Shown: positions 54,063 through 62,763 of the stretch, one piece after another
How the letters are laid out: the number at the start of each line of letters is the position of its first letter
How positions within the stretch are numbered: position 1 is the stretch's first letter
Assembly (NCBI RefSeq): GCF_035918015.1
Contig: NZ_CP109132.1
Location: 4,216,001-4,280,000, forward strand
Source of the DNA: Streptomyces sp. NBC_01754
GTDB taxonomy: Bacteria; Actinomycetota; Actinomycetes; Streptomycetales; Streptomycetaceae
Length of the DNA: 64,000 nucleotides
Direction: 5' to 3'
The notes under the pieces: generated by a model
Told to the model about the DNA's origin: nothing
The model's input: the letters and a program-made list of their open reading frames with translations, nothing else
Databases searched by the model: none
Position numbers and translations under genes: made by a program

Positions 54063-54833
54063 ATGACGATCCCGCTCACCCAGGACGACATCACCGCCGA
54101 AATCCGCGAGGCGCACGAGCGGTACACCGAGCACCTCACCGCGGGCGGCCCGGTCCGCCCGCACCCGGACCGGGCCTACACCCCGTACCGCAGCAGCGTG
54201 CTGCGCCACCCGAGGCAGCCCCTGCTGCCCGCCGGAGACCCGGAGGCCGTCGAGCTCACCGGCCCGGCCTTCGGCGTCACCGACGTCACCGAACTGGACC
54301 ACGACCTGACGCGTCAGCACCCCGGCGAACCGCTCGGTGAGCGGATCAACGTCACCGGCCGGGTCCTGGACCGCTCGGGGCGGCCGGTGCGCGGACAGCT
54401 GGTGGAGATCTGGCAGGCCAACGCGTCGGGCCGGTACGCCCACCAGCGCGACCAGCACCCCGCGCCGCTCGATCCCAACTTCACCGGCGTGGGGCGTTGC
54501 CTGACGGACGACGAGGGCGGCTACTCCTTCGTCACCGTCAGGCCGGGTGCCCACCCCTGGCGCAACCACACCAACGCCTGGCGTCCCGCGCACATCCACT
54601 TCTCGCTGTTCGGCTCCGCGTTCGCGCAACGCCTGATCACGCAGATGTACTTCCCCGGCGATCCGCTGTTCGCGTACGACCCGATCCTCCAGTCGGTCAC
54701 CGACGACAGCGCCCGCGACCGTCTGGTCGCCACCTACGACCACGATCTGTCCACCCCGGAGTGGTCGCTCGGCTACCGCTGGGACATCGTCCTGGACGGG
54801 CCGTCCGCCACCTGGATCGAGGAGGGCCGCTGA
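54063..54833 (+). CDS. pcaH: Protocatechuate 3,4-dioxygenase beta subunit
   Basis: A 256-residue intradiol dioxygenase subunit carrying the non-heme Fe(III) site. Ligand Tyr residues lie in ASGRYAHQRDQ and the GYSF region, and the His pair in RPAHIHFSLFG. An N-terminal extension (DDITAEIREAHERY) is typical of beta subunits. It opens the ring of protocatechuate to 3-carboxy-cis,cis-muconate together with PcaG. Starts 8 nt after pcaF. Confidence 0.95.
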   Translation: MTIPLTQDDITAEIREAHERYTEHLTAGGPVRPHPDRAYTPYRSSVLRHPRQPLLPAGDPEAVELTGPAFGVTDVTELDHDLTRQHPGEPLGERINVTGRVLDRSGRPVRGQLVEIWQANASGRYAHQRDQHPAPLDPNFTGVGRCLTDDEGGYSFVTVRPGAHPWRNHTNAWRPAHIHFSLFGSAFAQRLITQMYFPGDPLFAYDPILQSVTDDSARDRLVATYDHDLSTPEWSLGYRWDIVLDGPSATWIEEGR

Positions 54834-55435
54834 TGTCCCGCCCCACGCTTCCCGCACCGCGGGCCGATATGGCCCCCACCCCGTCCCAGACGGTCGGCCC
54901 CTTCTACGGATACGCACTGCCGTTCCTGGGCGGCGGCGACATCGCCCCGGCCGGGCACCCGGAGACCGTCACCCTGCACGGACACGTCCTGGACGGGGCC
55001 GGCGCACCGGTGCCGGACGCCGTCATCGAGGTGTGGCAGCCGGCTCCGGACGGTTCCCGCGCCGGTGCGCCGGGGTCGATGCGCCGCGATCCGGTGGACG
55101 GCGCGTTCATCGGCCGCGACGGACTGGTCTTCACCGGCTTCGGCCGGGTGGCCACGGACGCCGACGGCCGTTACGCCGTGCGGACCCTCCCGCCGGGAGG
55201 GGTGCCGTACGTGTCACTGGCCGTCTTCGCCCGCGGGCTGCTGCACCATCTGTACACCCGGGCCTATCTGCACGACGCGAGCGGCCTCACGGCCGACCCC
55301 CTGCTCGCCGGGCTGCCCGCCGGACGCCGTGCCACGCTGGTCACGAGGCCGGACGGGGCCGGTGTGCACCGCTTCGACGTCCGACTTCAGGGCGACGCAC
55401 GACATGAGGAGACGGTCTTCCTTGACTTCGGCTGA
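54833..55435 (+). CDS. pcaG: Protocatechuate 3,4-dioxygenase alpha subunit
   Basis: A 200-residue alpha subunit: PSQTVGPFYGYALP at the N-terminus, then IEVWQPAPDG, FTGFGRVATDADGRY and GLLHHLYTRAYL. The intradiol fold is present, but the iron His pair is not of the HIH type, as expected for the alpha chain. The ATG overlaps the pcaH stop by 1 nt. Confidence 0.94.
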   Translation: MSRPTLPAPRADMAPTPSQTVGPFYGYALPFLGGGDIAPAGHPETVTLHGHVLDGAGAPVPDAVIEVWQPAPDGSRAGAPGSMRRDPVDGAFIGRDGLVFTGFGRVATDADGRYAVRTLPPGGVPYVSLAVFARGLLHHLYTRAYLHDASGLTADPLLAGLPAGRRATLVTRPDGAGVHRFDVRLQGDARHEETVFLDFG

Positions 55436-56846
55436 GACGTCGGCTGATTCCGTCGCGGACGTAGGTCTGCTCTCTCCGGTCCAGGCGGGGTCGGCAGTGG
55501 AGGGGCTGACGGGCGACGCGGCCTACGTCCGGGCGATGCTCGACGCCGAGGTGGCACTGGTCCGCGCCCAGGCGACGCTGGGTCTGGCCCCCGGCCACGC
55601 GGCGGACGCCGTCGCGGCCGCCGCGGGTCTGCCGGGCCGCTTCGACGCCCGCGACCTCGCGCTGCGGTCCCGCTCCGGCGGAAATCCGGTCATCCCGCTG
55701 GTCCTCGATCTGACGGCGGCCGTACGGGAGGCCGACCAGGAGGCGGCGGCGTACGTGCACCGGGGAGCGACCAGCCAGGACGTCCTGGACACCGCCACGA
55801 TGCTGGTGGCCTCGCGCGCACTGGGACCGGTCCTGGACGACCTCGGCCGTGTCGCCGACGCCCTCGGGCGGCTGGCCGCCGAGCACCGGGACACCGCGAT
55901 GCCGGGCCGCACACTGACCCAGCACGCGGTGCCGACGACCTTCGGTCTGAAGGCAGCGGGCTGGCGCGCCCTCGTACTCGACGCCCACGACCGGGTCGCC
56001 ACCGCACGGTCCGCTCTGCCGGTCCAGCTGGGGGGTGCCGCAGGCACGTTGGCGGCCTTCGCCGAAGAGGTGGACGGCGCCGCCCCGGCCGAGGGCGGCG
56101 CGGATCCGGGAGTGCGGCTGCTGGCCGCCTACGCCGCGGGGACCGGGCTCGCCGAACCCGTGCTGCCCTGGCACGTGCTCCGTACCCCCGTCGCCGATCT
56201 GGGCGGTGCCCTGGCGTTCACGGCGGGGGCGCTCGGCAAGCTCGCCGCCGATGTGCTGGTGCTCTCGCGGACGGAGATCGGCGAGGTGTCCGAGGGCACG
56301 GGCGGTGAGTCGTCGGCCATGCCGCACAAGGCCAATCCGGCCCGTGCCACCCTGATCGCTGGCGCGGCCCGACGTGTGCCGGCGCTGGCGGGGATCCTCT
56401 ACGGTTCACTCGTCGCCGAGGACGAACGCCCCGCCGGCGCCTGGCACGCGGAGTGGCAGACGCTGCGGGACGCGCTCCGCACCGTCGGCGCCGCCGCCGC
56501 GACGGCGGCCGGCCTGGCGGAGGGGCTCCGGGTCCGTCCGGGCCGGATGCGGAACAACCTCGACGCCACCCACGGACTGATCACCACGGAACGGCTGGTC
56601 TCCGCCTACGCACCGCTGGCGGGACGGGCCGAGGCACGCGCCGCCGTGACACGCGCCGGCGAACGCGCGGTGCGCGAAGGAGCCGGGCTGTACGCCTCGT
56701 TGCTCGCTGAGCCCGTGCTCATGGGCCTGCTGCCCGAGGAGCGGCTGCGCGCCCTCGTCGACCCCACCGGATATCCGGGCTCGGCGGGCCCACTCGTCGA
56801 CCGGGCCCTGGACCGGCGGCCGCACAGCCCCCCGCGGCCCGACTGA
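55422..56846 (+). CDS. pcaB: 3-carboxy-cis,cis-muconate cycloisomerase
   Basis: A roughly 474-residue member of the fumarase/adenylosuccinate-lyase superfamily, converting carboxymuconate to 4-carboxymuconolactone. The superfamily signature SEGTGGESSAMPHKANPARA and the VHRGATSQDVLDTA segment are clear. I favour TTG 55422 (GAGGAG 10 nt upstream), inside the end of pcaG; ATG 55404 is an alternative with a weaker site. Confidence 0.92.
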   Translation: MTSAETSADSVADVGLLSPVQAGSAVEGLTGDAAYVRAMLDAEVALVRAQATLGLAPGHAADAVAAAAGLPGRFDARDLALRSRSGGNPVIPLVLDLTAAVREADQEAAAYVHRGATSQDVLDTATMLVASRALGPVLDDLGRVADALGRLAAEHRDTAMPGRTLTQHAVPTTFGLKAAGWRALVLDAHDRVATARSALPVQLGGAAGTLAAFAEEVDGAAPAEGGADPGVRLLAAYAAGTGLAEPVLPWHVLRTPVADLGGALAFTAGALGKLAADVLVLSRTEIGEVSEGTGGESSAMPHKANPARATLIAGAARRVPALAGILYGSLVAEDERPAGAWHAEWQTLRDALRTVGAAAATAAGLAEGLRVRPGRMRNNLDATHGLITTERLVSAYAPLAGRAEARAAVTRAGERAVREGAGLYASLLAEPVLMGLLPEERLRALVDPTGYPGSAGPLVDRALDRRPHSPPRPD

Positions 56847-56943
56847 GCCCGCCCCTTACGCCGGGGTTCCCGCCTGCTCCGGGCCTCGCGCCCGTGCGCA
56901 CCTCCACCACCGGCCTCCACCAGGCCGTCACGCAAGGAGACCC

Positions 56944-58134
56944 ATGACATCCCGTACCTCCACGGGCCTGCTGCACCATCAGGTGGACGGTCCGGCTTCC
57001 GCCCCGCCGCTGTTGCTGGGCCCGTCCCTCGGCACGTCGCTCGCCGTCTGGGCCCCGCAGGCCGCCGGGCTGGCCCGCGCCCACCGTGTGGTCCGCTGGG
57101 ACCTGCCCGGCCACGGCCGCTGCCCCGCCTCGATGCTGCCCGGGGGCGCCCAGGTCGCCGACCTGGGCCGCGAGGTGCTGCGGCTGGCCGACGCTCTCGG
57201 CATCGACCGGTTCGCGTACGCAGGTATCTCCCTCGGAGGCGCGGTCGGCACCTGGCTCGCCGTCCACCACCCGGAGCGGGTGACCGCACTGGCGATCGTG
57301 TGCTCCTCCGCCCACTTCGGCGATCCGCGACAGTGGCGGGACCGGGCGGCGCTCGTACGCTCGGCCGGCACCGGACAGGTCGCGGACGGGGCGGCGGGCC
57401 GCTGGTTCACCCCCGGGTTCGCCGGGGAACCCGCCGCACTGGCCCTCGTCGAGGACATGAGGGCCGCCGACCCGGGCGCGTACGCGACACTGTGCGAGGC
57501 GGTCGCCTCGTACGACGTGCGCGGCGATCTGGCCCGGATCACGGCGCCCACCCTGGTGGTGGCCGGCCGGGAGGACCCCGCGACACCCGTGGCCCACGCC
57601 CGGGAACTCGCCGACGGCATCGCCGGCGCCGGACTGGTCGAGGTGCCGGGGGCGGCACACCTGGCGGGAGTCGAGCGGCCCGGTCCGGTGCTGTCCGCCC
57701 TGCTGGGGCACTTCGCGGCCGCCGCGGAGACCGTGGCGGACGACGGCACCCGGCACGCGGCGGGAATGTCGGTGCGACGCCAGGTCCTGGGCGACGAGCA
57801 CGTGGACCGCGCGGTCGCCGGCACCACCCCGTTCACCTCGGTCTTCCAGGACTTCATCACCCGCTACGCGTGGGGCGAGGTGTGGAGCAGGCCCGGCCTC
57901 GACCACCGCACCCGCCGCTGTCTCACCATCACCGCGTTGACCGCCCTGGGGCACCACGGCGAGCTGGAGATGCATCTGCGCGCCGCCGTGCGCAGCGGCG
58001 ATCTGACGCCCGCCGATGTGCGGGAAGTGCTGCTGCAATCAGCCGTCTACTGCGGGGTTCCGGCCGCCAACGCGGCCTTCGCCGTCGCCGACCGCGTCAT
58101 CGCGGAGAACGCCGGCGCCCTGGAGCGGGAATAG
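56944..58134 (+). CDS. pcaL: Fused 3-oxoadipate enol-lactonase / 4-carboxymuconolactone decarboxylase
   Basis: A 396-residue bifunctional protein (PcaD-PcaC fusion, known as PcaL). Residues 1-255 are an alpha/beta hydrolase: nucleophile Ser in YAGISLGGAVG, acid in VVAGREDPATP, His in GAAHLAGVE. Residues 270-396 are the decarboxylase: GEVWSRPGLDHRTRR, HHGELEMHLRAAVRSG, QSAVYCGVPAANAAF. It catalyses two consecutive steps between PcaB and PcaIJ. It ends the pca operon after a 97-bp gap from pcaB. Confidence 0.94.
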   Translation: MTSRTSTGLLHHQVDGPASAPPLLLGPSLGTSLAVWAPQAAGLARAHRVVRWDLPGHGRCPASMLPGGAQVADLGREVLRLADALGIDRFAYAGISLGGAVGTWLAVHHPERVTALAIVCSSAHFGDPRQWRDRAALVRSAGTGQVADGAAGRWFTPGFAGEPAALALVEDMRAADPGAYATLCEAVASYDVRGDLARITAPTLVVAGREDPATPVAHARELADGIAGAGLVEVPGAAHLAGVERPGPVLSALLGHFAAAAETVADDGTRHAAGMSVRRQVLGDEHVDRAVAGTTPFTSVFQDFITRYAWGEVWSRPGLDHRTRRCLTITALTALGHHGELEMHLRAAVRSGDLTPADVREVLLQSAVYCGVPAANAAFAVADRVIAENAGALERE

Positions 58135-58136
58135 CC

Positions 58137-58229
58137 GTGCCCACCACGGCCGGCGTCATCGGCGGCGGCTCGGCCGGGCTTCCGCGGGCCCTGCGCCGCC
58201 ACGGCGGGAGCGCCTGGCACCCGGCGTAG
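58137..58229 (+). pseudogene. Possible N-terminal remnant of an FAD hydroxylase (PobA-like)
   Basis: The 30-codon frame PTTAGVIGGGSAGLPRALRR carries an FAD-binding GxGxxG-like start similar to 4-hydroxybenzoate 3-monooxygenase (RTTVGIIGAGPAGL). It then closes with a stop. Location directly after pcaL, where pobA is often found, supports a deleted pobA, but 30 codons are thin evidence. Confidence 0.35.
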
Positions 58230-58295
58230 CGGGTACCGGGCGCCGGGCGTCCGGCGTGCGGACCGGGACGGCCGCACGGGTCGGTGCACCGGGGC

Positions 58296-59117
58296 TCATG
58301 GGTGCGGGAGGTCGGCCGCCGTGACCTGGTGCAGTGCTGTGGCCCCGCCGTCGATGGTGTGCACGCCGCCCGTCATGAAGCTCGACGCGTCGCTGACCAG
58401 CAGCAGCGCCTGAGCCACCAGTTCGTCCGGTTCGCCCCAGCGTCCCAGCGGGATGGTGCGCTCCCAGGCGGCGGTCTTGGCGGCCGGACGCGGTCCGGGG
58501 CCACCGATGTTGGTGGTGAACGGCCCGGGGGCGATGGCGTTGACCCGCACCCCGTACCGGGCCAGCTCCAGCGCGCTCTGCCGTACGAGTGCCACCACCG
58601 CCGACTTCGCCGCGACGTAGGCGTAACTCACCATGGGCTCGGGGCGCAGGCCGGCCGTGGAGGCCGTCACGACGACGGCGCCGTGCCGCTGCCGCTTCAT
58701 GACCTTGGCGGAGTGCCGCAGGCAGTGGAAGAAGCCGTCCAGGTTGATGTCGAGGACGCGTCGCCACACCTCGGGCGGCAGCTCGTCGATGGCGCCCCCT
58801 TCGGCGGCCAGGCCCGCGCCGGCGTTGACGCCGGCGTTGAGGAAGGCACCGTCCAGGCGGGTGCCCTCCGGACCGAAGGGGGCGAACAGCTCGGCCACCT
58901 GCGCCGGATCCGCGATGTCGCAGAGCGTGGTGTCGACCCGGTGCCCCGTGTCGCGCAGTTCGGTGGCGAGGGCGGCGAGCGCGTCGGCGTCGATGTCGGC
59001 GAGACGCACCCGCGCACCGGCGCGCGCGCAGCCCGTCGCGATCGCCCGGCCGATGCCGCTGGCGGCGCCGGTCACCAGGACGGTGCGGTCCGCGAGGTCG
59101 AAGACCACGTCGTTCAT
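58296..59117 (-). CDS. Short-chain dehydrogenase of the AcnX operon
   Basis: A 273-residue SDR: TGAASGIGRAIATG, LADIDAD, NAGVNAGAG, catalytic Ser in VVVTASTAG and YVAAK. It has a classical C-terminal GGVHTIDGG. Last gene of the - strand operon; its ATG overlaps the AcnX small-subunit stop by 4 nt. It probably oxidises a hydroxy intermediate with NAD(P)+. Substrate unknown. Confidence 0.87.
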   Translation of the reverse strand: MNDVVFDLADRTVLVTGAASGIGRAIATGCARAGARVRLADIDADALAALATELRDTGHRVDTTLCDIADPAQVAELFAPFGPEGTRLDGAFLNAGVNAGAGLAAEGGAIDELPPEVWRRVLDINLDGFFHCLRHSAKVMKRQRHGAVVVTASTAGLRPEPMVSYAYVAAKSAVVALVRQSALELARYGVRVNAIAPGPFTTNIGGPGPRPAAKTAAWERTIPLGRWGEPDELVAQALLLVSDASSFMTGGVHTIDGGATALHQVTAADLPHP

Positions 59118-59611
59118 GTCTTGCCTTCCTGCTGTGGGAGGGGTGTCCCCGGCCCGGGTGCGGTGACGGTCAGCAGACCGTTGTCCGCGTCCACGTGCAC
59201 CTGGTCGCCTGTGCGGATCACCCCGGTGAACGCGGTCTCGCCGCCCGTCACCGCGGGGGTGCGCAGGACCACGAGACCCAGCGCGAGTTTGGTGTTGAGC
59301 CGGTCGAACACGATCGCCGCGGGAGCGGTGCCGTTGAGCATGGCCAGATGGAACTGGCCCGACCATCCCGAGGAGCCCTTGGCGCCGGGGATCACCAGGA
59401 TCTTCCCGGCGAAACCGGCTCCGTGCTGGGGGTGGCGGGTCTCCACGATGGTGCCGGTGGCGGGATCGATACCGCCCCAGCCGGAGATCGGCTCGGTGCA
59501 CACCAGCGCCTCCCCGGCGGCGCTTCCGGGGCGGACACCCTCCACGGCCCAGGTCCGTCCGCGCCCGTCGGCGGCCGGTTCGCCCACACCGCCGCCCCTG
59601 AGGTCATCCAC
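59114..59611 (-). CDS. Aconitase X small subunit (DUF126 swivelling domain)
   Basis: A 165-residue protein: SGWGGIDPATGTIVETRHPQ, then GKILVIPGAKGSSGWSGQF and LALGLVVLRTPAVTGG are the hallmarks of the AcnX small subunit. It forms the swivelling half of an AcnX dehydratase with the next protein. GTG 59611 overlaps the large-subunit stop by 8 nt. Confidence 0.85.
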   Translation of the reverse strand: MDDLRGGGVGEPAADGRGRTWAVEGVRPGSAAGEALVCTEPISGWGGIDPATGTIVETRHPQHGAGFAGKILVIPGAKGSSGWSGQFHLAMLNGTAPAAIVFDRLNTKLALGLVVLRTPAVTGGETAFTGVIRTGDQVHVDADNGLLTVTAPGPGTPLPQQEGKT

Positions 59612-60875
59612 GCCGCCACTTCCCTTCGACGGCGGCCTCGACGCAGGCCGCCGTGGACCCGAACCAGCCCTGTACACCCATGATGGCGGGCAGGTAGTGG
59701 GCCTGCTTGGCCGAGTCGGTGGCGAACACCCGCGTCCCGGGCGGCAGGAACTGCGCGATCGCCGGACAGGTGTCGCTGAGCACCCGGCCGCCGGCCGCCT
59801 CGATGACCTCCACGTAACCGTTGCGCTGTGCGGTCTCGCGCAGCGAACGCGGCGCGAACACCCACAGGGCGGTGCGCTCCGAGATCCGGCGTCCCTCCAA
59901 AAGCCGGGCGATGTCGCGCATCTGGTTCAGCGAGGCGTGCGGGCAGCCGAGCATCACGAAGTCGAGGTCGGTGTCGTGGGCGGTCGCGTTGAGCGACTCC
60001 ACGGTGGCCTCGAACTCCCTGCGGCCGAACCGGCTGACCCGCTCGGGGGCCAGCCCGCCGAGCGCGTCCTCGACGTCGCGCGCTTCGGGCGTCACCCCGG
60101 GGATGTGGTACATCTCCACATCGCCCGAGGAGGCCGCCGCCGCCCCGAACTGCTTCAGGTCGACGGGGTCGGGCCGCAGCCCGGGCCCGTCGAGCACCAC
60201 CACGTCGTCGCCGACGGCGCCGCCCGCGAAGTAGCCCAGCACGTTCCACGCGTAGGTGTCCTCGACCGGTGTCTCCACCCGCAGTACGTGGGTGGCGCGC
60301 CGGTGCTCGGGGATGTGGAAACCCCAGTACGGGATCCGGCCGGTGAGCATCGCCGCGGCGGCGGACTCGCGGCCCTCCACGTTGCTGCGCGCGCCCAGCA
60401 CCGAGTTGATGTAGATCACTGCAGAGGACTCCATCCACGCGCAGTGCTCGCCCAGGCGCGGCACGTTGCCGGCCTGGTACGGGGTGCAGGTGTTGAGGAG
60501 GTTGACGCCGTGCTCGGCGAGATAGCGCTCGCTGCGGTCGATCGCCGCGTTGGTCTCGGCCGAGATCCCCTGGAGCTGCCAGTTCTCGGGGTCGCGCGGG
60601 CCGATGACCTGGCAGCTGTGGGCGGCGAAGGGCGGTACGGCCAGCGGCCGGTCGCTGGCCAGGGAGTACCGGGAGAACAGTGTCTCGGGCTCCTCGGTGC
60701 CGAGCACCTTGGAGTGGCGGGGGCCGAAGATGTTGGCCCCGCACACGTTGTCGGTCGGGACCAGGCGTTCGGCGCCGAGGATCTCGCCGTACTCGACGAG
60801 GATCCGCATCGCCGCGGCGATCGCCTCGCCCTCGGTGCCGTCGGCCATGCGCAGTTCGTCGTCGGTCAGCCGCAT
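59604..60875 (-). CDS. Aconitase X large (catalytic) subunit
   Basis: A 423-residue DUF521/AcnX catalytic subunit. ILGAERLVPTDNVCGANIFG, NLLNTCTPYQAGNVPRLGEH, ARSNVEGRESAAAAMLTGRI, VMLGCPHASLNQMR and SDTCPAIAQFLP carry the Cys and polar residues that bind Fe-S or Fe and substrate. Known AcnX enzymes are hydro-lyases such as cis-3-hydroxy-L-proline dehydratase and mevalonate 5-phosphate dehydratase; the context here fits neither clearly. Starts at ATG, overlapping the hydrolase stop. Confidence 0.88.
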   Translation of the reverse strand: MRLTDDELRMADGTEGEAIAAAMRILVEYGEILGAERLVPTDNVCGANIFGPRHSKVLGTEEPETLFSRYSLASDRPLAVPPFAAHSCQVIGPRDPENWQLQGISAETNAAIDRSERYLAEHGVNLLNTCTPYQAGNVPRLGEHCAWMESSAVIYINSVLGARSNVEGRESAAAAMLTGRIPYWGFHIPEHRRATHVLRVETPVEDTYAWNVLGYFAGGAVGDDVVVLDGPGLRPDPVDLKQFGAAAASSGDVEMYHIPGVTPEARDVEDALGGLAPERVSRFGRREFEATVESLNATAHDTDLDFVMLGCPHASLNQMRDIARLLEGRRISERTALWVFAPRSLRETAQRNGYVEVIEAAGGRVLSDTCPAIAQFLPPGTRVFATDSAKQAHYLPAIMGVQGWFGSTAACVEAAVEGKWRRG

Positions 60876-61669
60876 CAGACCTCCGTTCCGGTCGTCGTCC
60901 GGTCGATCAGCGTGCTCACGCGGTCCGCCTGTTCCAAGGCGGCCATATGGCCCGTGCCGGGAAGTTCGACCAATCGCGCACCGGGGATCAGCCGGGCGTA
61001 TTCGTGGGAGTGCGTGGTGGGTACGGCGCCGTCCGCGGTGCCCACGACGACGGTCGTGGGACAGGTGACGCGCGGCGCCACGTCACGGGCGTCGGCGTCG
61101 GCCAGGGCTTCGCAGGCCGCCGCGTACCCGTCGGCGTCCAGCGCGCGCAGTTGGTTCACACAGTCGGCCACCAGGGCCGGGGAGGACCGGCGGAAGGACT
61201 CGCTGAACCACCGCTGGTCCACACCGTCCGCCGCCACCGCCAGGCCCCCGGCGCGCACCGCCTCGGCCCTGGCGCGCCAGAAGGCCGGGTTCTCCTGGTG
61301 GGTGGGCGCGTTGACCACGGTCAGGGAGCCGACCAGCGGCGGGTGGGCGGCGGCGAGGAGGACGCCCACCAGACCGCCCAGCGAGACACCGCAGAAGGCG
61401 ACCGGACCGCCGCCGGCCGTCTCGATGACGGCCCGGGCGTCCTCGACCAGGTCGGCGACGGTGAACGGACGCGGGGCGCCGGTGGAACCGCCGTGCCCGC
61501 GGTGGTCGTAGGTGACACAGCGGTAGCGCGAGCCGAGCTCGTCCACCAGCGGGCGCCAGGAGTCCTGGACCGCGCCGAGGGAGTTGGAGAGGACCAGGGT
61601 GGGCCCGTACGGATTACCGGTGACCCGGTAGGCGACGGACCGCCCCGGCACGGTGCGGGGCTGCTTCAC
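60875..61669 (-). CDS. Alpha/beta hydrolase (enol-lactonase-like)
   Basis: A 264-residue alpha/beta hydrolase. Nucleophile Ser in AFCGVSLGGLVGV, acid in VVVGTADGAVP, His in GTGHMAALEQA. It is related to 3-oxoadipate enol-lactonase, so a lactone or ester substrate is plausible. It overlaps the lipoprotein gene by 4 nt and the AcnX large-subunit gene by 1 nt. Confidence 0.85.
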   Translation of the reverse strand: MKQPRTVPGRSVAYRVTGNPYGPTLVLSNSLGAVQDSWRPLVDELGSRYRCVTYDHRGHGGSTGAPRPFTVADLVEDARAVIETAGGGPVAFCGVSLGGLVGVLLAAAHPPLVGSLTVVNAPTHQENPAFWRARAEAVRAGGLAVAADGVDQRWFSESFRRSSPALVADCVNQLRALDADGYAAACEALADADARDVAPRVTCPTTVVVGTADGAVPTTHSHEYARLIPGARLVELPGTGHMAALEQADRVSTLIDRTTTGTEV

Positions 61670-62658
61670 TGCTCACCCCTCCAGACGACGTCGTCGTACG
61701 AGACGCTCTTGTCGAGGATCTTGTACTTCGTCGCGTACTCGTCGAACAGCTCGATCGATTCCTTCGGGATCTCCGGGTAGAACGAGGGCAGGGTGATCTT
61801 GTCGAGCAGGCCCTTGTCGATGTCGGTGAACTTCGAGACCTGCGTCCGCACCTCGTCCGGGTGCTCCTGGGCGTAGGCCAGCGACTCGTCGATGGCGCCC
61901 CGGATCGCCTCGAACAGCTTGGGGTTCTTCTTGAGCTGGGACTCGCTGGTGAAGTAGGCCGAGGTCAGCATGGAGGTCTTCGACATCGAGAGGTACGGCG
62001 AGGAGATCACCTCGTGGCCCTCCGCCGAAGCGGTGGTGTCGAACGGCTCGGCGCCGACCATCGCGTCGATCTCGCCCGCCTTCATGGCGGCCAGCGCCTC
62101 GGGGAAGCCCAGCTCGACGAAGTTGACCTTGGAGGAGTCGCCGCCGGCCGCGTCCACACCGACGCTGCCGAGCAGCTCCATCAGGTTGCCCACGGTGTTG
62201 ACGGCGACCTTCTTGCCCGCCAGCTGCTCGGCCGAGGTGATGCCGGAGCCCTTGGCCGCGTGGATCATGGTGACGTCCTTGCCCTCCACGGCGGTCGAGC
62301 TGGAGCCGGCCGCCACTATCTTCAGCGGCAGGCCCTTGTCCCGTGCGGTGAGGATGGACACCATGTTGCTGAACGCGAACTGGTACTCACCGCTGACCAC
62401 CGGCGGGACCAGCGCGGCGCCGCCCTGGCCGGTGCTGATCTTGAGGTTGATGCCGCGGTCGGAGAAGAACCCCTTCTCCTGGCCGAGGTACAGGGCGGCG
62501 ACATCGATGACCGGGATGAATCCGGCCTTCACGGTGACCGGCGTCTTCTCGGTGGGCTCGGTGGCCTCGCTGCCACCGCCACCGCAGGCGGACAGGGTGA
62601 GCGCGGCCACGGCGGCGAGGGCGATCGCGGGCTTGAGGGGCATGACTCTGGTTCTCAT
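61666..62658 (-). CDS. NMT1/SsuA-type ABC substrate-binding lipoprotein
   Basis: A 330-residue lipoprotein: signal peptide with lipobox LTLSACGG, then VTVKAGFIPVIDVAALYLGQEKGFF and VAVNTVGNLMELL, typical of the SsuA/ThiY/TauA group that binds organic acids, sulfonates or pyrimidine precursors. ATG 62658 is preferred; a GTG at 62673 is possible. No permease or ATPase is present up to the window edge, so partners may lie beyond 64000. Confidence 0.87.
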   Translation of the reverse strand: MRTRVMPLKPAIALAAVAALTLSACGGGGSEATEPTEKTPVTVKAGFIPVIDVAALYLGQEKGFFSDRGINLKISTGQGGAALVPPVVSGEYQFAFSNMVSILTARDKGLPLKIVAAGSSSTAVEGKDVTMIHAAKGSGITSAEQLAGKKVAVNTVGNLMELLGSVGVDAAGGDSSKVNFVELGFPEALAAMKAGEIDAMVGAEPFDTTASAEGHEVISSPYLSMSKTSMLTSAYFTSESQLKKNPKLFEAIRGAIDESLAYAQEHPDEVRTQVSKFTDIDKGLLDKITLPSFYPEIPKESIELFDEYATKYKILDKSVSYDDVVWRGEQ

Positions 62659-62763
62659 GGGGATCTCTTTCACAGAAGGTGTTCCGAGGAGACGCGAAGG
62701 GCGCGCCGTGGGCTCGTCGGCCTGGACCGGGGGTGTGTGGGGCGGAGGGGTGCGGGGAGGGGC

